A DNA stretch of 64,000 bases from Hypsibius dujardini (taxonomy: Eukaryota > Tardigrada > Eutardigrada > Parachela > Hypsibiidae). Below, one piece after another: positions 36,963 to 47,659 of the stretch. The stretch's first letter is position 1. Every line of letters begins with the position of its first letter. The notes under the pieces were generated by a model. The model was not told the DNA's origin and did no database searches. It saw nothing but the letters and a program-made list of their open reading frames with translations. The translations under genes were made by a program, and so were the position numbers. The DNA lies in NCBI GenBank assembly GCA_001579985.1, contig LRSR01005417.1, positions 1 to 64,000 of the forward strand, read 5' to 3'.

Positions 36963-39900
36963 GTATACTCTCTAGCCGGTCTCATCCATAGACCCATCAT
37001 ACATAGACTATAGTAGACTGCCTTTTGCATTGCGGAGACCTCTTTCGATCCGCAAGTGAATGGAGAAGGAGGAGGGAGGGAGGGAAGGAGGGAGGCGATT
37101 ATCTTGAAGGAAGGCACTATCTTTCAAGTGAGGTTAGGCGCATGAGGTGACGGCCAGCAGGCGGCTGCTACCATTTTGACCATTCTGACCCTAGCCACTT
37201 TTCCAGACACAGACTACTGTAGACGACTGCCACCGCATGACGCACCTTGCTCAGCATGCAGATATGCTTGTACGAACGATTACTCTCGTCGTCTTCTCGG
37301 CGTGGCCTCTCTTGAAAGGCCAGTGGTATGTCTGGCAATCATTGCGACTCCTTTTGCTCATTCGACTTCCAAATGCTTTGATCTGATGGCTTTGGTAGCT
37401 CGAGCTGCCGCAGTGTAGTTTGCAAACATTTCTCAGTCCTATTCTCTTCTCCAAGAAGCCCTTCCTGCCTTTTTGTACCCCGTTTTGGGCTTGACCAACA
37501 CATGGATTACTGTCTGGAATTACATGTCCATCTCTAATTGACCATTTTTGTCTTGGATTTCTCGTCGAAAATTTGTGTTGAAGAGAGGCGCAAGCGTAGA
37601 CCCTTCTCTGCCTGTGAGTGTCAAAATTCTTAAAGAGCAAGCCTTTTTGGGTAATTATTAATTCTTGTCAGTAATTTTGTAGTACGCGCATGTCTGATAC
37701 ATAAAGTTGTTGGCAGTTGTTATATGGTTGTGCTTGTGATCATGTGCGGCAATTGCGGCTGTAGAGCTCGGGGGCTCCTGTCTTGGGGTGTGTTGGTTGG
37801 TTGGGTTGTTATAAAGTTATAAAATAACGTCAGTGATTAATAGGCAGTTAACCTTAATATCGATTTTTGTTGTATATTTCTCTAGCCTTGTGGCTTTTGA
37901 TCCGTGAGTGGATGTTGTTGCTGTTGCTGTAGTAGATGGAGGTAGGCCGGATCAAGAGTATGCATGTAGTGGGCTGGCTGGTTGGCTGGTAGAGTAGCGG
38001 TCGATTTTGGATTGACAGGTGTCTGGTATGATCGTGTCTGGCTCCCATGGTGCGATTGATTTGCCGTTAAAATCTATAGTATAACAACGCAACGTTAAAT
38101 TAACCCCAGGTGGTTTCTCTCTCTTACTACTTAATATACATGCAGACATCATCGCTCACGGAAGCGTTTGAGTTCTGGTTGAGTTGCGAGTGTGCCTGCG
38201 CCTGAAGAGAGTGACCGAAAGATCGCATCCTCTTAAAGGACGCTTGAAGACCCAAGACCTTCGATCCGGATTTTCATATTGTCACTTGTGGCTTATAGTG
38301 CAGGAAGTGTAACAAAACGTGTAATTGTAATGACTGTAATCAGTAGAAATGATTAGAAATTGAAAAGTTCGCCTACGGGGGCGATGTGTTGTGTGGTCCT
38401 TTTGCTGGAGCTGTTAGAGACAAAAGTGTGGGAAATTCGCCTTTTTGGGGTGGAGTTTCGGGGAGGGACGGGTTGCCTCCTCCGGTATTTAAGACTTCTA
38501 TTGAATTTTGACTCTTATTACTCTGCATCTTTCGACTGTGAGAACAAGCATAACAATATAAGTTACATACAGTGAGATATCAGAGTTTAAGATTGATGAT
38601 TCTCTGTGGCTGATGTGTTTGTCTACCCTTTCAGACCTGAAGTCAGCTTATCTTTCTCTGACCGCAGGCACGGGGAATATGATAACAACAGCAGTCAATG
38701 GTCAACAGTTCTGTAGATGGACAATTTAAGAACTCTCACGTATGGAAATCGGTTGGAGAAAACTACAAACAGTCGAGACAGATATGCAGGCATCCACATA
38801 GGCAGTACACCGACCCGACACGGAGAGTTAAATATTAAAGCAGACAGTCAAACCCTCTAAAAAAGAAATATTCAGTCAGGCAGTCAGGCAGGCAGGCAGG
38901 CAGGCAGACAAAGAAATAGGCAGACAAACAAACAGACAGACAGACAACCTCTCTAGAAAACAAATATTCAGACAATCAGGCAGGCAGACAGGCAGACGGA
39001 GAGACCAATCTAGGGGGGAGCACTAGTCAGGCAGTACTAACTGACCAGTGATCAATAGTTTAGCCTTGCTAGTTTTGATCCCAACAAGCAGATACTGGAG
39101 CTGTTATGGGCCCAATATACTATAGTTGGGGGCGAAGGGTGCACTGGAGTTTGTGGGTGTGCGTGACAGGGTGTTGATGTAGCGTGACTTGGGGGTTTGT
39201 TACGGACAGTGAGGTTGGTAATTTTCTCTTCCTGCTAAGTGTCATTTGATAACATGCAATATATACATTTCTCCATTGCATCGCCGCCGGGAAGCTAGAA
39301 TGGTTCGAGGGGGCTCGGGCAAAGGGGAGAGGGAAGACGCCGAACGGTGGTATCATTTCTCATCATTTGTCACTCAATGAGATAAGGCAGCCATCGCCAT
39401 CTGACACGACACGACAACACACAGAAAGGAAGAAGAGAGAGAGAAAAGAGGCACACATTCCCCGCCAAACCAAGCCAGCCTTCCTTGTATATTTTGTGCT
39501 TTTACTCCGCCATTAGAATAATAGATCGGATAGCTTAGAGCGCGAACGCCATGTCTGCCTGTGTCTATGTGTGTCCCTGTCTCTCGGACCACACTTCCTC
39601 CCAGGCAGTCCTTCTTTATATAGGCTCCCTATTGCGGCTTTGAGCCCGGTAATCGCGTCGCGGCATGTGATGTGATCTGGCTCCTGTGTGCCTTTCATCT
39701 GTCCTTAAATAATCTCTCCTCAGCTTTAGGAGCTCTCCTTCGTCCCCCTCTTGTCTGCCTAACTACAGTAACCAACTAGTGTTTGTCTGTCGCAGTCAGT
39801 ATATGGGGGAGGATGGCCCGATGTGATCCCAGAGACAATTATGCGTGTGGTTGAAATGGACCGAAGCCGGGGGTATTATGATCTCAACAGCCTAAAGCGG

Positions 39901-42900
39901 GTCATTTGCTTCTGCTCTCTCCCCCTCCCCTTTATTCACCCTTCAATGAACACCCCGCCAGTCGGATAAGAACACAAAGTCGTTATAATGTACGGTGGCA
40001 TTCCATAATCTTCCTTGGTGCGACTATCAGGCAGTCAAATATTACGATCTGAAAGGTACACGAACCGATTAACTATTGGGAACTGCCTAACCCTAACCAT
40101 TACGTCTATCTCCTCCCTGCCTGTGTATTTATGATTAATTTTCTGTCTGTCTGTTTGTCTGTCTGTCTTAATGTCTGTCTTAATGTCTTAATGTCTGTCT
40201 GTCTGTCTGTCTTAATGTCTTAATGTCTGTCTTAATATCTGTGTATGTGTCTGCCTGTGTGTCTGTGTATGTGTCTGCCTGTGTGTCTGTGTGTGTGTCT
40301 GCCTGTGTGTCTGTGTTTGTCTGCCTGTCTGAATATTTGAATGTCTTTCTGACTGTATATCTGCCTGAATGTCTGCTTATCGGCTTGGCAGAAAGCAGAT
40401 TTAAGGTGGCAGTGGCACCGCACTAACCCCATAGAAATACGATCAAACAAAGAAGCCGTCGACATGGTAGACACTGACAGGACAAACGAGAATTTGCTTT
40501 TGTTTGTCGGGGGAGAGGGAACGCAAAGGGGAAGCGTTCTATAGAGTCATTGCATGCTATGGTGTTTGGCCTGTAAAAATCGATGGGGAAGTGGAGTGGG
40601 TAAATTGGATCAACTAAGTTCCGTTTAGGATGATGGAGAGGAGAGAGGAGAGCGAGGAGAGAAAAAGGGGGAGAGAGAAAGAGTGAGTTGCTGTGCGCGC
40701 TTAAATACACGGAAAACATGGCGTGACCGCACAGATATCTCCGCTCACGCTCTTATTCACCATCACCCACAACCACAGCGTGTTATTATCGATTGGTCAA
40801 ACTCCCTTTGCGGTCGTCGTCGGCACTACCATCATTACCATCCACATCCACAATCACGTCGCTTGAAGAAGGAAGAATGCGACGGCGGAGGAAGCATAAA
40901 CGGCACCACCTCAACCGTGGGGAGAACTTGACGCTTTAATAAGTTCGATCAAGTCCTAGGTCTATACATTCTATGAGTCTTATCTCCCCTTTCTCTACAA
41001 CAAAAATCAGTCTGAAATTTACTTACAACAGATGGCTTGGGAGTCAGGCACCGCCTTCTCCTACGTAACGGTCAAGTTGTATGTGTTATCCGTCTTTTAT
41101 GTACTGCCCTGAAGGGGTCAATTGCGGTTGTCTGTAAATGTGTGTCTGTGGATTGTTAAAGTATGCGACAGACAGTAAAGAGAGATAGTCTAGTCGTTTC
41201 GTGTGAGGAAGGGGAGAGATAATTGCTGATTATGGTTATTAGTTACTTACTCTTCGCGCCTTCTGGCATTTTCCTTCTCTCTCCCCCCTTTCTCTGTTTG
41301 CCTAATGGGAAATTAGAGAGCAGATCAGATTGTCTATGGAGGGTTCCTTCCTCCTCCCTTCCATCCATCCATCCGTCCATTGAAACGCGGCACCCGGCCT
41401 GCTGTTGAAATGTCAGCTTGCCTCGCATTCTCCCCTTTTATTATATTATTATTACGATTACGCGTCATTAGCAATGTGTGTATTGTGTCTAAATTTTATC
41501 TTTCTCATTGCAGATTCTACAAAATGACAAGGATGATGATGGCGCAACCACAACCATTGGTCATTCCGCACAAGTTATTACGGGAATTACAAGCGATGCT
41601 GTTCTACTGAAACGGGAAGCCAGCGACGACAAGACTTTGAACCCTTCCACAGGTCAGTTCTCTTCCGCAAATTCTGGGCATGGAATATAGACATTCACAT
41701 GGTAGGCAGACATTGAGACACAGAAAGCTAAACACAGACAGACAAAATGGTGTGCAGGCATCTATGAATGGCTGGACAGTCGTTTTAAGGCAGACAGGCA
41801 AGAGAAAGATGTGGCATTTCTACTGAATTTGGTCCGAAAAGCTTTCAGGCTACCAGGACTGAAACGCAGACAAGCAAGCTCTTGCAGTGTGCTTTTTAGT
41901 GATAATTTAATTTGTATCAAACCGTTGCACGGCCGCGAGAAAGGAGATGACAAACAGCCGGGGCGGCGACGTTTCAGCTTCGACGCTTAACGAGCTCAGC
42001 GCAAAAGAAAACACTGTGTAAAACATACCACAAGCAGCCAAGGAAGAGAAGAGATGAAGTGCGAGAAATGTGTTTCTTTACACTTGGGTACACCATATCA
42101 TGTCCTACTCCTCTCCTCTTCTCCTCTTTCTCTTTCTCTCTCTGATTGACTGATGGACGGACGGCATGCCGGGGTGACGCGCAAAGACATTTGAGTTGAG
42201 CAAAGTGATGAGCGCGTAGATTGGGTCGCTCGTGGGGTTTGTGGTGTCTATACAGGAGGGAGGGAAAGTAAGATTGTACGATGAGGTATTTTAGGAATGT
42301 TGACTTGACACGATGCCGAGAATCAGCTTCCAACCACACAAAAGTTGCAGTAACTTCCGGCCCTCTTCTGATATTGTAACAGTCATGGTATGCTGTGCTT
42401 ATAACTTCTTCAAAAAAAGTTGTACAAAAGTTCTGTAAAAGTTTGCCTTGTATCTAGGCCCATTTTGTCCAGTAATCAAAAACAGTTTCTTTTTAACATA
42501 TCACACATTTGTACGAAATGTCTCTGTGATCAAGTTGTGTGGTTTCTTTTGCAGAGGAACGGGTGGAAATTTCGACACCGACTAAGGACGTGAACGGTCT
42601 CGTCACCGTCGCCGTCGATCCCACTCTTCTCACCAACGGGGCTTCGACGAATGATAATAATAATAATAATATCAACACTGCATCAGTGCTGACATTCCCC
42701 GCTTCCTCCAGCTCTTCCGTTGGGCAGCAACAGCCTCCTGCCAGCGCAGACCATCCGCCGCCTTCTCTCGCCGCCTCCGTCGGCAGTAACGAGCCCCGAC
42801 ATCGCGATAAAAAGTCCTCACATCGTGATAGGACTGATCGCGACCGCGACCGCGAGAACCGCCATCGCGACAAGGACCGCGACCGCGAGAGGGACAAGGA

Positions 42901-45900
42901 GAAGGAACGGGAACAGCGGGAGCAACGGGATAAGAGCACTCCCAGACCTGACAGTCGTCTTTCTGCATCCTCAAAGTAAGACCTACAAACAGGAAGACGG
43001 TAAATAGTTCATGTGGGATGAGGTAAGACATACAGCCAGTCAGATGGTATTGCAGACAGACATGTTGTTTGGCGTAAGAAGGGGTAAAAAGCAGGTAGGT
43101 AAGCAGACATGCAGGCAGGCATGCAAGCAGATTGAGCAGAGGAAATAGTAGATGTATGTTGAAATAAGTTGGAGTTTTTTGAAGGTGCATTGTTTAATCT
43201 TTTTGACAACTACGGCGAAGCGAAGGTTATAGTGGCGGAAGCCGGCTCACAGTATGTTGTGTACTGACACTTGTCAATTTGTGTCTTTTAGAGCGGATAA
43301 TCATAATCCCGCATCGCAAAGAGGATTTAATCCGGTTATTCAGTCGCCAAATCCCCTGACACAACATCTCTTCCATTCTTCGCCCACGCCTCTATCTCCG
43401 CCTTTCCCCTCCCTCCCCCATCCCGGCAGTGGTGGAGGAGGAGGAAGCGGCGGGGGCGTTGGTGGTGTTGGTGGCGGTGGCGGTGCTTCCAGCCTCTTCT
43501 CTCATCTCAACTATCAACAGCCTAATTGGAGAATGTTCTCACCCGCGATGATGGGTCCCGGTGCTGGAGGAATGCCCGGCATGCCGATGAGTCTCATGGG
43601 TCCCGGTAAGCGTCAAACTGTCTGTGTCTGTCGGTCTATCTGCCTGCCTGCCTGTCTGTCTATCTATCTATATCTATTTATCTATATATCTATCTGTTTG
43701 TCTGCCTGCCTGCCTACCCCTTCGTTCAGTTGTTGCGACACCTATCTGTGGTTGTGCGTGCTGATAATTTATTCAATTGTTTACCAAATGTTCATGATTA
43801 ACTGCAGTTTTTTTCTCGATTTCAGGTTTCGATAGAGCAGCATTTTTTGGTTTCCCTCAGTATTCGCCTGGCGGTCCCGCTTTTTCCAACGGTGGAATGG
43901 GAAACGGGATGAATTCCGCTCATTCCTTACTTTCTTCCTCTCTGCCTTCTCCCTTTCCACCCAGCATGTCGGGCGTAAGTTTCCTGGAGCCAAGAATAAA
44001 TGTCTTTTGGTGACTTTTCCGTTGATGAATGATGTTTTATGTGGCCTTTTTTTCTCATTTATTCAGATGGGAGGTCTACCACTGCCAAATTTTCCCGGTT
44101 TGCCGCCGAACTTCCAAAGCCCGGCGACGCCCGCGCCCACGTCCGCGTCCAGTCAAATGAGCAATCCCTCCACCGGGCCGAAGAAGCCGGGAAGATGGTG
44201 CGCCATGCATGTCCGGATTGCCTGGGAAATTTACCATCATCAACAGCGACAACAGCAACAAAGCTCCGCGAGTTCCGCCGAAGCGATGAAGCTCGGTGAC
44301 TTCTCGAAAGATCTTTCTGTCCTTGCCAAAATGGGGCCGCCAATCTCCCTGAACCTAAATGCCCCTGGATTAACACCAAGTACGTTATATTACACTGTAA
44401 CTATCGTCATGGGGAATTGGACGATGACTCTCACAAGAATTTATTTTGAAGAATAATTCTTTCCATTTAAACTGAATTTAATGAAGCTGCGTTTAGGAAA
44501 AACTAAAAAATAGACCAAAAGCTGCTTTTCATAAACGAAACGAATTTGAAAAAATGGAAAAAAATTCTGTTTTTAAATTACTTTCTGGAATGTTGCCTTC
44601 ATTTTTTCATTCCGATTGATATAGGCTTTTTCTCGCGACCTGGGGCACCATCAGATTTAGCGTCCAGCCAGCTTCCGTCTTCCGTATCCCGACTACCTTC
44701 ACAGCAGCAGCCTATGGGATGGCCAGCAATGCGCCCACCGTATAATTTTGGCATGCCTTCCCCTAGTTCCGGTCTCGGGGGGCTCAATTTTCGTAAGCCA
44801 AACTATTTCTCGTTTCAACAGAAATAACTCGAATATAGAAGAATGGGAGAAATGCTCCACTTCTTCCCGTCTGTAAAATGTCCTGCCGTCCGTGTTAACT
44901 GAAATGCGCTGGAGTTTCTGGAGCAGTTGGTGTGTATTACTATAACGGTAACACATTAAATAAGAACTCTTTTCGGTATTTTTGCAGCCGGAAATCCGAT
45001 GATGGGAGGACGCGACATGCTGGCCTCCAACTTCCAGCCCAGCTCGTGGGGTCAGCGTCCTATGGCCTTTGGCGGACTTGCCAATCCGTCGCCCAGTCTC
45101 AACCCGACCAACGGTTCGTCCTCCTTTTCCACCTCTACCGCGCAATCGCAGTCGACGATGGACCGGAAGGACGCCGCTCCGCCGACCGACAAGAAACCCG
45201 CGCTTTCTCCTCTCGAATCACACCAAAAACGGCCAAACGAAGAGGAGTCCTCCTCCTCCACGACGTCGTCCAGCAAGAAGAAGCACCGCTCGGACAACCA
45301 TCGTCGTTCCTCCAAAAGTCCCAACACGCATAACAACAACAACAACCACGATAAGCATCACTCGTTTTCAAAGGACAGTCGACGGTCGCCGGATCGGGCG
45401 AGGGAACGCGAACGCGATCGGGAACGGGAGAGGGAACGGAAACGAGCGGAAACACCGCCGAGAGAGGGTAAAAAGTCCTCGGAGAGCGCCTCAGCCAATA
45501 GTGCCAAAGCAATTGATCTCCGTAACCGGATTGACTCGGTGACCAGTGCGGCGACGCCCAACGCTCCGGAACGAACAAAGTCGATGCTACCGGCTGGAGC
45601 GAGTCAGACGACAAGCGGAATGCTATCGGGACCGTCGCCCCATCTACCATCTTTTCCTGGTAAGAAAGAAGGGATGGGAGAAGGTTCACAAACGTAAGAA
45701 AACATTATCAAGCAAGTGAACAAGCACTTCAGAGAATACAGAAACACTTGAATAGACGGACAGTCAAACAGATAGAGACGCGGCTAAACAGGTGGCCAGA
45801 CACACGAATTGACAGACCAAATTAGCTCAACAGACAGACAACCGAACGGATAGACGGAGAAGTATATAAGCAGACGGATAAGCGAATAGATGACGGACTT

Positions 45901-47017
45901 TGCGACGGACAGGTAGACCCAATATTCATCTATTCGCTTGACCGTCTGCTTATATGTTACTCCGTCTATCCCTTCAAATTTCCATCCAACCATTTTTTCG
46001 TCAATTCGTGTGTCTGCCCATTCGTCTACTCAAGCCTCTACTCCTTTGGCCGTCCTTTTATTCAAGTGCTTCTGTATTCGTTGGACTGTTTGTCCGCTTG
46101 TCGGAGAATGTTTTCATCCGTCTATGAAGTTCACCTGGAACGTCCTTGCGAAGCTTCACAAGGACTTGAAGATGAGCATCGTTGTATTTTCAGGCGAGTC
46201 TCCATTTCCCTCCTTTATGGCCAGCCAACTCAGCTCGCCGAGCAGTGCCAGTTTCGACCGCAACTCCAGCGGCAGCTCAATGTTCCCCTCTGCGCCCGGT
46301 TTCCCGCCCATGTGGCCGAGCTTCGATCCGCTCCGTCTCCCGGTCGGCCTCGGCAACGATCCCATGGCCGCCGCCCAAATTTACCAGTGGCAACAACGAA
46401 TGCGCGGCGGCGGCGGACCAATAATGGGCGCCGGCGGCTTCTCCCCGGACATGTTCCGGAGCACGCAGTTCTTCCAGCAGCAAATGGAACGCGACCGTCT
46501 CAACGAAATGATGCGCTTCAAACCGGGCGGCTTCTCACCCGGTCCCAGCCTCGGCGGCGGTCCCGGCGCTCTCTTCTCCCCGCAGCTGAGCTCCCTCATG
46601 CGCAGTGGAGGCGGCGGACTCGGCGACCCTTCCGCCATGTATTCCCCGCCGGGGTTTGCCGTCGACCCAATGACGGCTCCTCCCCGACGGAGTCCGACGC
46701 CGGCGAAGAGTATGCCGCCTGAGTCCTCCGGCAGGAAGGACACTGCTGGGAACCTGTTGAACGGGAAGGACTCACCCACTGATCTCTCCAGTTCCAAGTC
46801 TCGTTCCTCGGCGGCGGCGGCGGCGGCATTGGGTCAGTCGCAGTCGGGCAAGGACTCAGCCTCTTCGTCCGCGTCTTTATGCACGAAATCTTCCAAAGGG
46901 CAGCACGAGCGGAGTAGCGGCAGCCATCACAGTCACCGGCATTCACCGCCTGCCAACGGCGAGACCGCTGCTGCTTCCTCGCCTGCCGCGTTGAAAGTTG
47001 ACAAAGATAAAAACTGA
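21388..47017 (+). CDS. AUTS2/fibrosin-family chromatin regulator (tay-like)
   Basis: Coding exons: 21388-21996, 26275-26619, 29686-30024, 41514-41652, 42555-42975, 43292-43605, 43826-43974, 44067-44379, 44625-44792, 44988-45659 and 46194-47017. All have GT-AG introns and compatible phases, giving 1,430 residues, close to vertebrate AUTS2. Family marks: [16 protein letters not shown] at the end of exon 1 (AUTS2 has IDGFAMTSFVTFEALE), and the most conserved block, [20 protein letters not shown] at residues 810-828 (AUTS2 [20 protein letters not shown]). These are followed by [19 protein letters not shown] and a C-terminal WPSFDPLR. The rest is low-complexity Ser/Pro/Gly with Arg-Asp-Glu-rich runs at 42.8 and 45.4 kb. 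Vertebrate AUTS2 joins non-canonical PRC1 and recruits P300/CK2 to activate neuronal genes; the Drosophila relative is tay. A nuclear chromatin role is inferred. Exon 1 begins at acceptor 21297, and 21298-21387 is leader. Confidence 0.93.
22089..22422. mobile_element. large palindrome (152-bp arms, 29-bp loop)
   Basis: Arms 22089-22240 and 22270-22422 are inverted copies with few differences, including GATCTAAAACAT..GACTGTACTGA, GACTTTGGAACATATTCAAC and CAAGCAATCAATT. A 7-bp direct repeat TTCTTCA flanks it (22076-22082 and 22428-22434), consistent with a target duplication. The short spacer means almost the whole element is hairpin. Non-coding; family unknown. It lies in the first coding intron of the AUTS2-like gene. 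Confidence 0.85.
22693..23439. mobile_element. foldback element with about 193-bp inverted arms
   Basis: Left arm 22693-22885 and right arm 23245-23439 are inverted copies of roughly 85-90 percent identity by eye. Both start CACAAGGGATCAATTACCAGTGCAACCC (right arm GACAAGGGATC..) and share ATATGACTCGCTGCAAAGAG and CGCTTGATTGAATGATTTA. The 360-bp centre is AT-rich and shows no transposase. This is a distinct family from the palindrome just upstream. It also lies in the first coding intron of the AUTS2-like gene. Confidence 0.8.
24577..24798 (-). other. unassigned coding-like stretch
   Basis: On the minus strand an acceptor-like CTCGTGCAG is followed by about 60 open codons reading [19 protein letters not shown].. 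and a Pro/Ser-rich tail ending in a stop within 24577-24590. It resembles no family I recognise and has no visible upstream exon. It may be chance, a relic exon, or a small nested gene. Confidence 0.2.
25449..25483 (+). repeat. (CT)n microsatellite
   Basis: Run of CT dinucleotides inside a wider CT/GA-rich block (25430-25690) in the first coding intron of the AUTS2-like gene. CT/GA tracts are often bound by GAF-type factors in arthropods; that is only a general analogy here. Confidence 0.9.
26690..26938 (-). mobile_element. fragment of a DNA-transposon-like repeat
   Basis: Read on the minus strand it starts CAGTGGCGCGTACTAGGGGG, continues with GGGTGGCAAGTGGGCAATTGCC, and then alternates poly-G/C blocks with AT-rich parts. 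CAGTGGCG termini with G-rich blocks are typical of interspersed DNA repeats in many invertebrates (hAT-like ends). No coding part remains and the other end is not clear. It lies in the second coding intron of the AUTS2-like gene, beside a CAGA array. Confidence 0.5.
26950..27046 (+). repeat. (CAGA)n tetranucleotide array
   Basis: Nearly perfect CAGA units preceded by diverged units (CAGGTA, CAAA). It directly follows the CAGTGGCG-type element, so the array may have grown from that element's tail or insertion site. Intronic in the AUTS2-like gene. Confidence 0.95.
27047..29685 (+). other. AUTS2-like gene intron, no further feature
   Basis: Second coding intron. CT-rich at 27240-27610 with a CA run near 27320, then AT-rich. 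Open frames here lack flanking splice signals in usable phases, so none is called as an exon. Confidence 0.5.
30455..30612 (+). repeat. CTGT/CCTG tetranucleotide array
   Basis: About 45 bp of CTGT units, then about 65 bp of CCTG units, then interrupted CTGT/CGGT units. The transition suggests point mutation and re-expansion within one array. Intronic in the AUTS2-like gene. Confidence 0.95.
31607..31748 (+). repeat. CAGA/CAGG degenerate array
   Basis: Units of CAGA, CAGG and CAAA in mixed order. It is the reverse-orientation counterpart of the CTGT arrays elsewhere in the window. Intronic. Confidence 0.9.
35222..35305 (+). other. possible upstream ORF (27 codons)
   Basis: An ATG at 35222 opens a 27-codon frame (start [18 protein letters not shown]) that stops at 35305, 41 bp before the ATG at 35346. 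If transcription starts upstream, it could be a uORF dampening translation of the short AUTS2-like form. There is no conservation evidence; it could be chance. Confidence 0.25.
35346..35648 (+). CDS. candidate alternative first exon of the AUTS2-like gene
   Basis: An ATG opens 101 codons ([12 protein letters not shown], a Thr run, Ser/Pro-rich parts and eight consecutive His) ending at CACGAG/GTACTA, a donor in phase 0. That is the phase needed by the next coding exon at 41514, whereas exon 3 (ending 30024) has the same phase and can splice there directly. The sequence before the ATG is purine-rich with a close in-frame stop, a poor acceptor setting, so an internal promoter and a shorter protein of about 1,100 residues is the best reading. 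Vertebrate AUTS2 also has short forms and His-rich stretches. It could instead be a cassette exon using a weak acceptor near 35327. Confidence 0.6.
36925..36962 (+). repeat. (CT)n microsatellite
   Basis: Run of CT dinucleotides in a large intron of the AUTS2-like gene. Confidence 0.9.
38871..39006 (+). repeat. CAGG/CAGA array
   Basis: Two blocks of CAGG and CAGA units, each preceded by a similar lead-in (AAATATTCAG at about 38866 and 38961), which suggests a local duplication of array plus flank. Intronic. Confidence 0.85.
40142..40380 (+). repeat. CTGT array with CTTAATGT and CTGCCTGTGTGT higher-order units
   Basis: CTGT units are broken by repeated CTTAATGT insertions and then become longer repeats of GTGTCTGCCTGTGTGTCTGT. 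Intronic in the AUTS2-like gene. Confidence 0.9.
45721..46080. repeat. imperfect inverted repeat in an AUTS2-like intron
   Basis: The left part (about 45721-45900, e.g. GAATACAGAAACACTTGAAT and GCAGACGGATAAGCGAATAGATG) is inverted in the right part (about 45925-46080, e.g. TTCATCTATTCGCTTGACCG and ATTCAAGTGCTTCTGTATTC). The pre-mRNA could fold into a long hairpin between exons 44988-45659 and 46194-47017. It is built of CAGA-like words, so it may derive from a duplicated and inverted array. Confidence 0.7.
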
Positions 47018-47640
47018 TCTTTATAAAGTGTTATGTTTGATGATGTCTGTATATATATATATATATCTATTCGTCAGTGGAGAGAGGCAGAAACCGTTTT
47101 TTTCTGATCAAATTTTTGTTGCTCTTAATATGATTTTAGTTATTTGTTTTAGTATTTCTCGTTGGTTTTTTACTTGTCGTTGCTTGTTTATCCCGGAGAG
47201 ATGCTGCAGCTTGACGATGATGCAGCTAAACCTTTTGAGATGTTTTTGTGTTTGGTTTTTGTTCGGTTTTACTGCAAACGATGCTGACCGGTTTTCTTTT
47301 GCTGCGTTGAATTTGGTTTTTAACACAAAATGGACGGGTAAAGGAACAATGTCATAGGTAGGAATTTGTACGACTATTCTGTAGATGTCAGATCCGGTAG
47401 CGGTATGTACCGTACGATTCCCTAATCCTCAAAGCACAGCACTAGATCGAGGACCAGATACCAGTATTTATATCTTTTTCTTTTCTGCACGCTCCTGCTA
47501 TGACTTTTCTTCCCAATTACATTTTCTTCCCTTCCGTAAGTGAATCAACCGATGTATATGGGCTAGTGACATACGGGGTCGTCCGTCCGGCGCGGGTTTG
47601 GTTGGCTCTTCATTTGTCTATATATGTGACTCTTATAGGA
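47018..47640 (+). other. 3' UTR and flank of the AUTS2-like gene
   Basis: T-rich sequence with a TA microsatellite at 47050-47066. No certain poly(A) signal was identified. No other gene was seen. Confidence 0.5.
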
Positions 47641-47659
47641 CGTACATTGACATAGCCTT

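Larger units (their letters stand above)
35649..41513 (+). other. long AUTS2-like intron
   Basis: Non-coding apart from low-complexity tracts: (CT)n near 36925-36962, a CAGG/CAGA array at 38871-39006, and CTGT/CTTAATGT arrays at 40142-40380. No exon with both splice signals and a compatible phase was found. Confidence 0.5.

Noticed and set aside
42493-42939. Minus-strand Ser/Arg-rich frame resembling an SR protein
   Set aside because: Antisense of the Arg-Asp-rich AUTS2-like exon 42555-42975, which is spliced in frame with its neighbours.
45135-45689. Minus-strand frame of 184 codons
   Set aside because: Antisense of the AUTS2-like exon 44988-45659; no family resemblance.
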